From assembly GCF_900114995.1 (NCBI RefSeq), contig NZ_FOUX01000007.1, forward strand, positions 372,001 through 436,000: a stretch of DNA of 64,000 bases, in the 5' to 3' direction. Under the pieces are notes generated by a model. It had not been told where the DNA came from. It did no database searches and was given only the letters and a program-made list of their open reading frames with translations. The stretch comes from Chitinophaga sp. YR627. Lineage in GTDB: Bacteria; Bacteroidota; Bacteroidia; Chitinophagales; Chitinophagaceae. Position 1 is the first letter of the stretch. The number at the start of each line of letters is the position of its first letter. Shown in pieces: positions 1-9,264 of this stretch. A program made the position numbers and the translations under genes.

Positions 1-3000
1 GTAACAGTTAAAGTAAAAGGTGCCAACACGGGTACTGTCTCCAGAGAGGACGGCAGTTTTCAATTGCAGGTATCAGGAGCCGATAAAGCTGTACTTGAGG
101 TCAGTTACATGGGATACCAGTCGCAGGAAATTGCAATCGGAGGCCGCAGTACACTGGAGCTCACCCTCGCAGAGAGCTCCAGTGGGTTAAATGAAGTATT
201 GGTGATCGGATATGGCACACAGAAAAAAGTGTCTTCCACAGCCGCCATATCATCTGTAGGTGGCAAAGAACTGGCGAAAGCAACGGTCCCCAATATCTCA
301 AATTCATTGGCGGGCAGAGTCGCCGGTGTGAGTATGCGACCTGATGGTGGTCAGCCGGGCGCCGATAATCCGGATATTCATATCCGGGGCATCGCCACTA
401 CAGGCAACAATGGCGCACTTATCGTGGTTGATGGTATTATCCGTAACAATATCAACGAAATACCTGCCAGTTCCATTGCTTCCGTAACGGTGCTGAAAGA
501 TGCTGCTGCGGTAGCGCCTTATGGCCTTGGTGGCGCTAACGGTGTATTGCTGATCACTACGAAAAAAGGAACAAATGGCCCACCGCAGTTATCTCTGAAT
601 GCTTATTATGGCGTGCAGACACCTACTTATTATCCTGATATGCTGAATGCCCAGGACTACATGCGCCTCCACAATGAAGCCTATCTTAATGAGAATCCAG
701 GCGGCGCACAATTGCCTTACTCCAGGGACCTGATCGACGATTATCCGGCACTGAATGCAAAAGATCCTGACCGGTATCCGATCAGTAATACCAAAGATCT
801 CGTGCATCTGCATGCGCCTATGCAGAACTACAACCTCCAGCTGACCGGCGGTTCACAATCAGTGAAGTATTTTGTTGCACTAGGTTATCTGAACCAGACT
901 GGCATGTTTGACCCTGTTAAATATCAACGGTATGACTATACTGTCAATCTGGATGTACAGGCTACCAAAACCACTACGGTGAATGTTTCATTGATCGGTG
1001 CCTGGCAACAGACACGTTCTGTGGATGCCGCTACAACGGTCGGTAATCTGTTCCGCAGTGGCTATAAATTCATCCCGATTGCGAACCTGAGATATAGTAA
1101 TGGTTTATGGGGAGAATTCGCAGGCAATTCTCCTATTGGCGTGCTCAATGCAGGGTACCAGCGTGATAATAAGAGCACGATGTTATCAACCCTTGCGGTC
1201 AGCCAGGAACTGCCATTCATACCAGGCTTAAGTCTCAAGGCTGCTTTCAGCTTCGACCCGATGCAAACCACCAGTAAAGGATGGCATACGCCGTTTTATT
1301 TCTATTCGCAGAATCTGTCTACCACGCCATATAGCTACACCAGGCAGATCTCCACTTCCGAGGGAAGCGCCGCTACATTTACATGGCTGGAACAGGAATA
1401 TGCACAACAGCGAACATACACTTACCAGGGATATCTGAATTACAAACGCGCATTCGGTAAACATGACATCACTGGTTTGCTGGTAGCAGAAGCACGAGAC
1501 AGCGACTCAAGTGCTTTTTCTGCCCGCAGAAACAATTTTGGCGTAAATATCGATGAGCTCAGCATGGGTAGTTCCAATAAAAATGACTTTGATAACAGCG
1601 GGTCTTCATCTACCGGCAGTCAGATCGGATTCGTATACAGGGTCGGTTATAGTTATGCTAACAAATACCTGGTGGAAGCATCCGGCCGTTATGATGGCCA
1701 CTATTATTTTGCACCAGGCAAACGCTGGGGATATTTCCCGGCGGTATCTCTCGGCTGGGTGATGTCTGGTGAGCCATTCATGCAAAGAGTACCCTTTGTC
1801 AGTTATCTGAAATTAAGAGGATCATGGGGCAAATCTGGTAATCTTGCCGGAACATCCTTCCAGTATTTACAGGGTTATTCTTTGTATGGTAATGCCTATG
1901 CCTGGGGCAATGGCACTATGGTACAGGGATCTTTTGTACCTCGTGAAGCTAACCGCAACATCACATGGGAGATCTCAACTAAGACAGACATCGGGTTTGA
2001 AGCGTCATTGTGGAAGGGCGTACTGGACCTGGAAGTGGACTATTTCCGGGAAAGAAGAACCGGCATGCTGCTGCCGCCAGCTGTAACTATCCCCATTGAA
2101 TATGGCCTTAATTTATCGGACGAGAACGAAGGAATCATGCAGAACCATGGTATTGAGATCACAGCGGGTACAACACATCAATTTGCAAACGGGCTGCGTA
2201 TCGGCCTGAACGCAAACTTCAGTTATGCGCGTAATAAAATGTTACAGATCTTCGAAACATCCGCTACGCGTAATAATCCTAACAGAAGCCGGACAGGCAG
2301 GGCCCTCGGTACGCCGTTCGGTTATCACGCATTGGGACTGTTCAGTACTGCCGATGATAAGAATAATGACGGGATCATCAATCCGGCAGACGGTTATAAT
2401 GTGATACAGTTTGGCAATTTACATCCTGGTGATATAAAATATGCAGATCTCAGTGGACCTGATGGAAAATCAGATGGAAAGATCGATGCCAATGATGAAA
2501 CGCATATTGGTTATCCCAATTATCCATTGATCACCTATGGGTTCACACCATCTGCTTCCTGGAGAGGCCTGGATCTTAGCCTATTATTTCAGGGATCTTC
2601 CTTATCCAGTTTTAATATTGCAGGCTTCCAGACTATTCCCTTTAATAACAACAACAGTAATTCAGCGTATGAATACTATAATAACCGCTGGACACCCGGT
2701 AATCAGCAGGCGAAGTATCCACGGGCTAACCAGTCTCCCTACGCCAATAATACACAGACCTCCGATTTCTGGATGGCCAATACCGGGCTGCTGCGTCTGA
2801 AAACAGCGGTACTGGGTTATACTTTACCCTCCGCGCTCGCGCAGCGCTGGAAGATGCAATCCCTGCGTGTATATGTATCCGGGCAGAATGTATTCACCAT
2901 CAGTAAATTGAATTTCATGGACCCCGAAGTGGGTTATACCGATGGAGAAACAGCTTATCCTAATCAGAAAGTGTTTGTGACGGGATTGAATGTAACCTTT

Positions 3001-3003
3001 TAG
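1..3003 (+). CDS. SusC/RagA-type TonB-linked outer membrane protein (5' truncated by window)
   Basis: The reading frame is open from base 1, so the true start lies upstream of the window. About 1000 codons are present. The first 50 are the end of a carboxypeptidase-D-like beta-sandwich (DGSF, VSYMGYQ). Then comes the TonB plug: the ALNEVLVIGYGTQKK-like linker, AGRVAGV, the IRG motif, VDGIIR, VLKDAAAVAPYGLGGANGVLLITTKKG. The rest is a long 22-strand-type barrel with many aromatic residues, ending in VTGLNVTF with a terminal phenylalanine as expected for outer membrane insertion. SusC proteins import oligosaccharides or peptides across the outer membrane with a SusD lid and TonB energy. The susD follows after 23 bp. 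Whether an STN domain or a sigma/FecR pair lies upstream cannot be seen. The substrate is unknown. Confidence 0.95.
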   Translation, partial: VTVKVKGANTGTVSREDGSFQLQVSGADKAVLEVSYMGYQSQEIAIGGRSTLELTLAESSSGLNEVLVIGYGTQKKVSSTAAISSVGGKELAKATVPNISNSLAGRVAGVSMRPDGGQPGADNPDIHIRGIATTGNNGALIVVDGIIRNNINEIPASSIASVTVLKDAAAVAPYGLGGANGVLLITTKKGTNGPPQLSLNAYYGVQTPTYYPDMLNAQDYMRLHNEAYLNENPGGAQLPYSRDLIDDYPALNAKDPDRYPISNTKDLVHLHAPMQNYNLQLTGGSQSVKYFVALGYLNQTGMFDPVKYQRYDYTVNLDVQATKTTTVNVSLIGAWQQTRSVDAATTVGNLFRSGYKFIPIANLRYSNGLWGEFAGNSPIGVLNAGYQRDNKSTMLSTLAVSQELPFIPGLSLKAAFSFDPMQTTSKGWHTPFYFYSQNLSTTPYSYTRQISTSEGSAATFTWLEQEYAQQRTYTYQGYLNYKRAFGKHDITGLLVAEARDSDSSAFSARRNNFGVNIDELSMGSSNKNDFDNSGSSSTGSQIGFVYRVGYSYANKYLVEASGRYDGHYYFAPGKRWGYFPAVSLGWVMSGEPFMQRVPFVSYLKLRGSWGKSGNLAGTSFQYLQGYSLYGNAYAWGNGTMVQGSFVPREANRNITWEISTKTDIGFEASLWKGVLDLEVDYFRERRTGMLLPPAVTIPIEYGLNLSDENEGIMQNHGIEITAGTTHQFANGLRIGLNANFSYARNKMLQIFETSATRNNPNRSRTGRALGTPFGYHALGLFSTADDKNNDGIINPADGYNVIQFGNLHPGDIKYADLSGPDGKSDGKIDANDETHIGYPNYPLITYGFTPSASWRGLDLSLLFQGSSLSSFNIAGFQTIPFNNNNSNSAYEYYNNRWTPGNQQAKYPRANQSPYANNTQTSDFWMANTGLLRLKTAVLGYTLPSALAQRWKMQSLRVYVSGQNVFTISKLNFMDPEVGYTDGETAYPNQKVFVTGLNVTF

Positions 3004-3026
3004 TTCATGCTTAAACAGGACCTATT

Positions 3027-4808
3027 ATGAAACGTCTTATATACATCATGCTGCTCGCCGGATGCGTACCTTTTTTTTCCTGCACGAAAGATTTTCTGGA
3101 GAATAAGGACAAGACCCAATTAACGGATGAAATGCAATGGTCGACAGAAGGAGATGCCGATATCTTCCTCAATGATATTTATAGCAGTTTACCAAACTAC
3201 TGGAATCAACCAGAGAACCTGGATAATTTCACCGATGACAATGATGCGGGGTTCTATTACACCTCCTACAATTGGAAACAGGGAATTGTATCTCCCGCAG
3301 GCACAGACTATACCGTATGGGGTGGCATTACCGGATCAGGCGATCTTACCAATTGGCCCGCCACTTTCACCGCCGTCAGAAAATGTAACACCTTCATGGC
3401 GAAGGTCCAGGCCTATGCCGCCAACTTTTCGGATTCCTGGAGACAAAGACGGCTGGACGAAGTACGCTTCCTACGGGCTTTCTTCTATAGTGAACTTTGG
3501 ATGCACCTCGGCGGCCTTCCCATTATTACTAATGTACCAGATCGTAACGCCGGTGATAGCAGTCAGCTGTATTACCCAAGGAGCACGTTTGTCCAAACAG
3601 TAGACTTCATTACCAGCGACCTTGATACAGTTATTTTAAATGCCCATTTAGCTGTTAAATATAACAGGGGTGATGCTGATGCAGGTAGAGCTACCTTAGG
3701 CGCGGCACTGGCCTTAAAAGGTTGGGTACAGCTATATGCTGCCAGTCCGGCCTATAATGCAGCACAAGCAGCTGCGGGGGCAGACCCGCACCACGTGGCT
3801 GGTTACGGCCAATTTGACGCAAACAGATGGGCCGCTGCCGCTGCTACCTTCAGACAATTCCTGGATCAATTTGGCAACGGTCACCCTTATGGACTGTTTC
3901 CTGACCTGTCAGCTTTATGGTATGAAGCGAATGAGTATAATAGCGAAATGGTCTGGGACCGTCAGGTCGTAGCTGTCACTATGGGATCTTCCTTTGAACA
4001 ATATGGTGGACCGGTATGGATCAACGGCGCCTATTATACCTGGGGCAATTACAATCCTACGCAGGAACTGGTAGATCAGTTTCAGATGGCAAATGGCAAA
4101 AGTATAGAGGACCCTGCATCTGGTTATAACCCTCAGCATCCATATGTTGGCAGGGAACCAAGGTTCTATCAATGGATCGTCTATGACGGTGCTCCATACA
4201 AAATGAACTGGATGGATAAGCAGGATACTATTTATACACGCATAGATAAAGTACGGCCCTCCAAAAATCAGATCGACTTCGGTACGGATGATGTCAGCAA
4301 TACAGGATACTACTTTAAGAAACGGTTGAACCCACTCGTGAGACCCGGTGGAGGAACCATCAGTGGTGCAAACTTTATTTATTACCGCTATGCGGAAGTG
4401 CTGCTTGGATACGCCGAAGCGCAGAATGAAGCTGTAGGTCCGGATGCCTCTGTGTATGATGCAATGAACCAGTTGCGGGCCCGTGCGGGACTTCCGGATC
4501 TACCGCCAGCGCTCAGTAAGGACGGTATGCGCACTGCTATTTACCACGAGCGGCGTGTAGAGTTATGCTTTGAAAATAAACGATTTTATGATCTCATACG
4601 TTGGAAAACGGCAGAGCAACTGCTGATCCATGACAGACATGGCATGAAGATTTCCAATAGCATTCCCGGAGATAACAGCGGTGTATGGCAATATGAAGTT
4701 GTACCATTGAACCATCCGCATGTGTTCCTGCAGAAAATGTATCTCAATCCTATTCCACAGGATGTGATAGATCGCAATTCACGGGTCGTTCAGAATCCAG
4801 GGTATTGA
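3027..4808 (+). CDS. SusD/RagB family substrate-binding lipoprotein
   Basis: This 593-residue protein begins with a lipoprotein signal (MKRLIYIMLLAGCVPFFSC) whose lipobox cysteine is near residue 19. It carries typical SusD features: an N-terminal TPR-like region (DEVRFLRAFFYSELWMHLGGLPI), long loops, and the C-terminal YAEVLLGYAEAQNEA...LRARAGLP...HERRVELCFENKRFYDLIRWK stretch. It would sit on the outer leaflet as the hinged lid of the SusC transporter encoded immediately upstream, 23 bp away, and the two are surely co-transcribed. A strong hairpin follows 20 bp after the stop and closes the operon. No degradative enzyme accompanies the pair inside the window, so the nutrient cannot be named. 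Confidence 0.93.
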   Translation: MKRLIYIMLLAGCVPFFSCTKDFLENKDKTQLTDEMQWSTEGDADIFLNDIYSSLPNYWNQPENLDNFTDDNDAGFYYTSYNWKQGIVSPAGTDYTVWGGITGSGDLTNWPATFTAVRKCNTFMAKVQAYAANFSDSWRQRRLDEVRFLRAFFYSELWMHLGGLPIITNVPDRNAGDSSQLYYPRSTFVQTVDFITSDLDTVILNAHLAVKYNRGDADAGRATLGAALALKGWVQLYAASPAYNAAQAAAGADPHHVAGYGQFDANRWAAAAATFRQFLDQFGNGHPYGLFPDLSALWYEANEYNSEMVWDRQVVAVTMGSSFEQYGGPVWINGAYYTWGNYNPTQELVDQFQMANGKSIEDPASGYNPQHPYVGREPRFYQWIVYDGAPYKMNWMDKQDTIYTRIDKVRPSKNQIDFGTDDVSNTGYYFKKRLNPLVRPGGGTISGANFIYYRYAEVLLGYAEAQNEAVGPDASVYDAMNQLRARAGLPDLPPALSKDGMRTAIYHERRVELCFENKRFYDLIRWKTAEQLLIHDRHGMKISNSIPGDNSGVWQYEVVPLNHPHVFLQKMYLNPIPQDVIDRNSRVVQNPGY

Positions 4809-4827
4809 TATGCTGCTTAAATAAAAA

Positions 4828-4862
4828 GGGGGCGTGTAAAAAATGATTTTTGACACGCCCCC
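4828..4862. terminator. Strong hairpin terminator after susCD
   Basis: Ten-base perfect arms GGGGGCGTGT (4828-4837) and ACACGCCCCC (4853-4862), with A-rich/T-rich inner bases that extend the stem. The A-run before it gives a T-run on the minus strand; the plus side lacks one. It lies directly after the susD stop and most likely ends that operon. Confidence 0.7.
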
Positions 4863-5040
4863 TAAACATGACGGATATTTCATCAGATCGCCTCACCATT
4901 TCGATTTCCTCTTTTGGCTATCTAAACTCCCCAGTCAGCGAACCGGGACTTAAACAATATAATTCGTGGCTATTTTTGAAGGGTTATCAGTCGGGTATCC
5001 GGATATCGATTGATAATATATTTAGCACTTTAAACACGAA

Positions 5041-5652
5041 ATGAGTATGAACGCAATATTAACACGAGCATTGGAACAGCCATATGTTGCTATTACAGAA
5101 ATTAAACAAACCGTTGAAAATGCACTTTCCGAATCCTCGGTAAGCGCAATCATCAATGCCCCTATTGAAAAAGTAGATATCGCAGACTGGCTTTTAAATT
5201 TGCCGGATGCTGAATATCAACGCTGTTCAGTAAATCACATAGCTGCCGGAGTAACTTCTACCTTCGATGGTGAACCCATGTCTATCAATGTGGAAACTAT
5301 AGGGAATGCACTTGTGGTGCAACATTATGTTGCCATCGTTCATCGACCTGATTATTGCCGAATGCTTTCCGTGTCGGATACGATTACTGCTGGCGGAAGA
5401 TCAAAAGTACAGGTGCTTTGGGAACTCAGAGCTGAACGTGTAGACGACAATACAACGCGATACACTAATACCATTCACGCGACGGCAACACCGGAGTTCC
5501 TGAATTTCATTAAAGAACATGGAATTAGCCTGAAGGATGCGGCCAAAGCCAGACAAGAGGCATCCGATGCCCATAATCGTGAAGAGACGCCTAATTTCGC
5601 AAAGAGCATTGAAAATAAAGCGCTGTATGGACAGTATAATCTATCCTTCTAA
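5041..5652 (+). CDS. SRPBCC/START-like small-molecule binding protein (putative)
   Basis: A 203-residue soluble protein without signal peptide or membrane segment. The pattern (an N-terminal helix, then an antiparallel sheet with IINAPIEKVDIADWLLNLPDAEYQ, FDGEPMSINVETIGNALVVQHYVAIVH and KVQVLWELRAERVDDNTTRYTNTIHATATPEF, then a long C-terminal helix) resembles the helix-grip SRPBCC fold that binds hydrophobic ligands. No catalytic residues can be assigned. It is a single gene, separated from the susD by a terminator. A weak TATATTTA box at 5017-5024 lies just before the ATG and would give a very short leader. The start at 5041 is chosen because codon three is a second ATG and no earlier start fits. 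Family assignment is from memory and only moderately sure. Confidence 0.7.
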   Translation: MSMNAILTRALEQPYVAITEIKQTVENALSESSVSAIINAPIEKVDIADWLLNLPDAEYQRCSVNHIAAGVTSTFDGEPMSINVETIGNALVVQHYVAIVHRPDYCRMLSVSDTITAGGRSKVQVLWELRAERVDDNTTRYTNTIHATATPEFLNFIKEHGISLKDAAKARQEASDAHNREETPNFAKSIENKALYGQYNLSF

Positions 5653-5893
5653 ATGTACTTTTTTTATATATCCGGATTGTCTGTATCCTGTCGAAGAATG
5701 CGGCTTTTAAGGGGATGCCTGGAAGGACGTTTTTTGTGAGCAGAAGGTTTTTTTCATCAGCTGATTATTGGCATCAATAAATATCCCGGCATCGATTTTT
5801 GGGCTTTATAATGACCGCTATTTATATGAAGTAACATGGTTTTCGTGTGTGATTAATCATTCACGAACTAAAGTAAGCATATAATACTAATGA
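5653..5893. other. Non-coding gap between convergent genes
   Basis: About 240 AT-rich bases between the SRPBCC-like gene and the convergent MFS gene. No ORF, RNA or repeat was recognised apart from the hairpin that begins at 5894. Confidence 0.5.
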
Positions 5894-5934
5894 ATACAGA
5901 TGCCCGGCTTCAAACTGAAGCCGGGCATCTGTAT
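5894..5934. terminator. Long perfect hairpin (bidirectional terminator)
   Basis: Nineteen-base perfect arms (5894-5912 and 5916-5934, core GATGCCCGGCTTCA/TGAAGCCGGGCATC) with a 3-base loop. It lies 20 bp past the stop of the minus-strand MFS gene and also faces the plus-strand gene ending at 5652, so it can serve both directions. Confidence 0.75.
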
Positions 5935-5953
5935 ATATAAGCTGTCAGCTTTT

Positions 5954-7234
5954 TTAAATAGTTTGGGCGCTGGTCATTTGTCTGGCCTTTCTGGATCTCA
6001 TGTAAACTACCAGGAAAGTAAACGCGACAATCAGGATAACTGGCAGCACTACAGTGATCTTCAATACCTCAGGGCCTGCAAGATTTTTCGCCTCGTTTAA
6101 CATTGCAGCTTCGGGACTCCCCTCCGTGGCCGTCGCATAGGTGGCGAGGCTGGTGCCTGCCGGCAGATGCTTAACAATCAAACCATCATAAAATCCTCCC
6201 ATAAACATAGTATATATGGATACGGCAAACATCCCGGCTCCTCCCAGCAGGTTAAGCCCGAGTGCTCCGGACTGTGGGATGTTTTCGGCAACAAAACCGA
6301 TCATCGTTGGCCAGAAGTAGCATACGCCAGTACCGAAGATCAGCGCGGCGAAGAATACAGAGCTGCCTGTAAATGTACTCAGCATATAAAGGCCTGCGGC
6401 AGCGAAAATAGCGGAAAACAAGAGTACGCCCTGTGGTTCCAGCTTTTTAACGATCGGCTTAGCGAAGGCTCTGCCCACAACCATAATACCAGTCGTTAAG
6501 GTCAGGAGCAAAAGTGCATTGTCTGTGACGTTTTTTAGCAGCAGACCAATCCACTGACCGGTGAAAAGTTCGGTGATGGCAGTCATCAGCATGCAGACGA
6601 ACATGAAGATAAAAAGCGGTGTAAATACTGCCGCGTACATATCACCACTGGAATAACCGGATGAAACCCTTTCAGTAGGTGGGAAATCGAGCCTTGAAAA
6701 CAAATATCCATAGATCAGAGTAGGTATCAGCATGGTAGCCACCTGCAATTGCCAGCCCAGATTGAGTTTAACAAACAAAGTAACCACCAGCGTGCCGATC
6801 ACAATACCGCCCGGAAACCAAAGGTGAAAGTAGTTCAACCTGGTTGTCTTTTCCTTTGGATAAAGTGTTGCTACCAGCGGATTACAGGCCGCCTCTACTG
6901 TGCCATTGGCAATACCAATCAGTAAGGTAGAGAAAAACAGCGTCCAGTAACCCTGGGCAAAAATGGTAAGTGCAATGCCGGCCAGGTGAAAAACAAAAGC
7001 AAGCACGAGCAGTCGTTTCATACCTATGACGTCGACTATAAAACCACCGACGACCATGGCCAGCGGAAACCCCCAAAAGGCGGTAGCCGTAATAGTACCC
7101 AACTGAGTCGCGTTTAACTGAAAATCGACCCCTAACTGGTTCATCATTCCTGCGCGGATACCAAAGGAAAGGGAGGTCACTAATAATGCCAGGCAGCTTG
7201 CCCAGAATAACTTATTACTTTGAATGTTTTGCAT
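5954..7234 (-). CDS. MFS sugar/sugar-acid transporter
   Basis: A 426-residue protein with about 12 hydrophobic segments and a major-facilitator layout: TM1-2 (LFWASCLALLVTSLSFGIRAGMM), the loop DVIGMKRLL that matches the DxxGxRR-type motif between TM2 and TM3, a central soluble loop around residues 190-205 (FPPTERVSSGYSSGD), and TM7-12 in the second half. It probably imports a monosaccharide or aldonate across the inner membrane. It sits about 300 bp downstream of an IlvD/Edd dehydratase on the same strand, but a good promoter box at 7396-7403 suggests it is its own transcription unit within the sugar-acid locus. The substrate is inferred from context only. Confidence 0.88.
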   Translation of the reverse strand: MQNIQSNKLFWASCLALLVTSLSFGIRAGMMNQLGVDFQLNATQLGTITATAFWGFPLAMVVGGFIVDVIGMKRLLVLAFVFHLAGIALTIFAQGYWTLFFSTLLIGIANGTVEAACNPLVATLYPKEKTTRLNYFHLWFPGGIVIGTLVVTLFVKLNLGWQLQVATMLIPTLIYGYLFSRLDFPPTERVSSGYSSGDMYAAVFTPLFIFMFVCMLMTAITELFTGQWIGLLLKNVTDNALLLLTLTTGIMVVGRAFAKPIVKKLEPQGVLLFSAIFAAAGLYMLSTFTGSSVFFAALIFGTGVCYFWPTMIGFVAENIPQSGALGLNLLGGAGMFAVSIYTMFMGGFYDGLIVKHLPAGTSLATYATATEGSPEAAMLNEAKNLAGPEVLKITVVLPVILIVAFTFLVVYMRSRKARQMTSAQTI

Positions 7235-7395
7235 ATACGTGGTTTTTGGACAGTATTATAGGTCAGGTATCGGGTTTCTTAACGTGTATGATTTGTCTCT
7301 GTATCAAGGCGGATCTCACATTCAATTCTCCGGACAATAGAAGCCGCGCAGGATTAAATTACAAAAAAATCTTGTATCATAAATTAAATTAGTAC

Positions 7396-7429
7396 AAACG
7401 TACGCCTTAGATACATGCAGCGGACAAAA
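7396..7429 (-). promoter_or_regulatory. Predicted Bacteroidota promoter for the MFS gene
   Basis: On the minus strand TACGTTTG (plus 7396-7403) fits TAnnTTTG exactly, with TTTG (plus 7426-7429) 22 bases upstream. This predicts a leader of about 155 bases before the MFS start at 7234. Confidence 0.5.
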
Positions 7430-7530
7430 TACCATCAATCTCTCCGAGTGACGCATATCCTGACCATGTAGAGAAATTTACAGAATTAGTCGAACCTAAA
7501 TATGTATTTCACAATTTAGGTATTTCAAAG

Positions 7531-9261
7531 TCAATGAAGATCCCTGACAACTTCGGCCCCGGAGCCATTGCGTAGTATATCCAGGTCGGCGCCCAGGTGT
7601 GCCTGTTGCACGTGATCAATATAAAATTTTACATAACCACGGATTGCCATAGGAGGGGGGGGCTGCCAATTAGCCTTCCGTGCAGCGAGTTCTTCATCAG
7701 TAATATCAAGATGGAGTCTTCGGTTAGCCACGTCCAGCTCTATTATATCTCCATTACGTACTAAGGCCAGCGTACCTCCTATTGATGATTCCGGGGATAT
7801 ATGTAATATTACCGTACCTCCTGCAGTACCACTCATGCGGCCATCTGAAATGCGCACCATATCTTTAACGCCTTTTTGCAGGAGTTTCATCGGTAGATCT
7901 ACATTTCCAACTTCAGGCATCCCTGGATAACCCACTGGTCCAACGCCTTTCAGAACAATCACACATTGTTCATCAATATCCAGGTCCGGATGGTCGATGC
8001 GAGCGGTATAATCTTCTATACTTTCAAATACGACTGCCCGTCCCCGGTGTTTTAGTAAATGAGTAGATGCAGCGGCGGGTTTAATAATAGCCCCATGCTC
8101 ACATAAGTTGCCTTTAAGCACAACCATACCTGCCTCCGACTGCAATGGAGACTGCAGTGTAGCAATTACATCCGTGTTATAACAGGGGGCGATGGCGCAA
8201 TTATCTATGAGGCTTTTTCCATTAACGGTTAATACATCTGATTTCAGATATGGTTGCATTTCGCGTACAACTGCCGGCAGGCCACCTGCATAATAAAAGT
8301 CCTCCATCAGAAATTTTCCTGATGGCTTCAGGTTAACCAGAAGAGGGATTTTACTGCCGATGATATCAAAATCTTTAAGTGCAAGTGGAATTCCGATCCG
8401 GCCGGCAATTGCCAGCAAATGAATAATAAAATTTGTAGAGCCGCCAATTGCAGAATTTACGACTATTGCATTTTCAAACGCATTCCTGGTAAGTATACGG
8501 GAGAGTCTCAGATCCTCTTTTACCATCTCCACAATGCGCCGGCCACTTAATTGAGCCAGCAGTTTCTTGCGCGCATCTACAGCAGGAATAGCTGCCGCAC
8601 CGGGTAACGTTATGCCGAGGGATTCTGACATACAGGCCATCGTACTGGCAGTGCCCATGGTCATACAGTGGCCCTGACTGCGCGCTACGCCGGTTTCCAC
8701 TTCCTGAATGTCCTGCATCGTGTAATTTTCCACTCCCAGTTTTTCTTTTATCATCCAGTTGAAAGAACCGCTCCCAATACATTCACCCCGGAAGTGCCCA
8801 TTGAGCATAGCGCCACCTGGTATTACAATCGTAGGGAGATCGACACTGCAGGCGCCCATGATTGTGCTTGGTGTGGTTTTGTCACAGCCCGTCAGTAATA
8901 CCACTCCATCTATGGGATTGGCGCGGATTGTTTCTTCCACGTCCATACTGGTCAGGTTACGAAACAGCATTGTGGTTGGTCGCATGACCGTTTCTCCGAG
9001 TGATGTAACCGGAAATTCAAATGGAACACCTCCTGCCTCCAGCACTCCGCGCTTTACCACTTCGGCTATTTCGCGAAGATGGCCATTGCAGGGAGTGAGC
9101 TCACTCCAGGTATTACAGATCCCGATAATCGGCCTGTTAACGAAATAATCATCGGGATAACCCTGATTGCGGAACCAGGACCGGTGTACAAAGCCCATTT
9201 TATCCTGTTTGCCGAACCAGTCGGAGCTTCTTAGCTTTTTCTGTTTATTCATTGCCGCCAT
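7531..9261 (-). CDS. IlvD/Edd-family sugar-acid dehydratase
   Basis: A 576-residue member of the dihydroxyacid/phosphogluconate dehydratase family, which removes water from aldonates (arabonate, xylonate, galactonate and similar) using an Fe-S cluster and Mg2+. Visible signatures are the cluster cysteines in CNTWSELTPCN (about residue 49), GCDKTTP (about 125, with the lysine that is carbamylated in the family) and GHCMTMGTASTMACMSE (about 195-210), and the catalytic serine in ISDGRMSGTAGG (about 475). The C-terminal GYVKFYIDHVQQAHLGADLD tail is typical of sugar-acid rather than branched-chain amino acid enzymes. Its ATG begins 3 bases after the TGA of the upstream susD, so translation is coupled and the import and dehydration steps share an operon. 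A second ATG at codon 4 is an alternative start. The exact aldonate is not determinable. Confidence 0.9.
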   Translation of the reverse strand: MAAMNKQKKLRSSDWFGKQDKMGFVHRSWFRNQGYPDDYFVNRPIIGICNTWSELTPCNGHLREIAEVVKRGVLEAGGVPFEFPVTSLGETVMRPTTMLFRNLTSMDVEETIRANPIDGVVLLTGCDKTTPSTIMGACSVDLPTIVIPGGAMLNGHFRGECIGSGSFNWMIKEKLGVENYTMQDIQEVETGVARSQGHCMTMGTASTMACMSESLGITLPGAAAIPAVDARKKLLAQLSGRRIVEMVKEDLRLSRILTRNAFENAIVVNSAIGGSTNFIIHLLAIAGRIGIPLALKDFDIIGSKIPLLVNLKPSGKFLMEDFYYAGGLPAVVREMQPYLKSDVLTVNGKSLIDNCAIAPCYNTDVIATLQSPLQSEAGMVVLKGNLCEHGAIIKPAAASTHLLKHRGRAVVFESIEDYTARIDHPDLDIDEQCVIVLKGVGPVGYPGMPEVGNVDLPMKLLQKGVKDMVRISDGRMSGTAGGTVILHISPESSIGGTLALVRNGDIIELDVANRRLHLDITDEELAARKANWQPPPPMAIRGYVKFYIDHVQQAHLGADLDILRNGSGAEVVRDLH

Positions 9262-9264
9262 TTT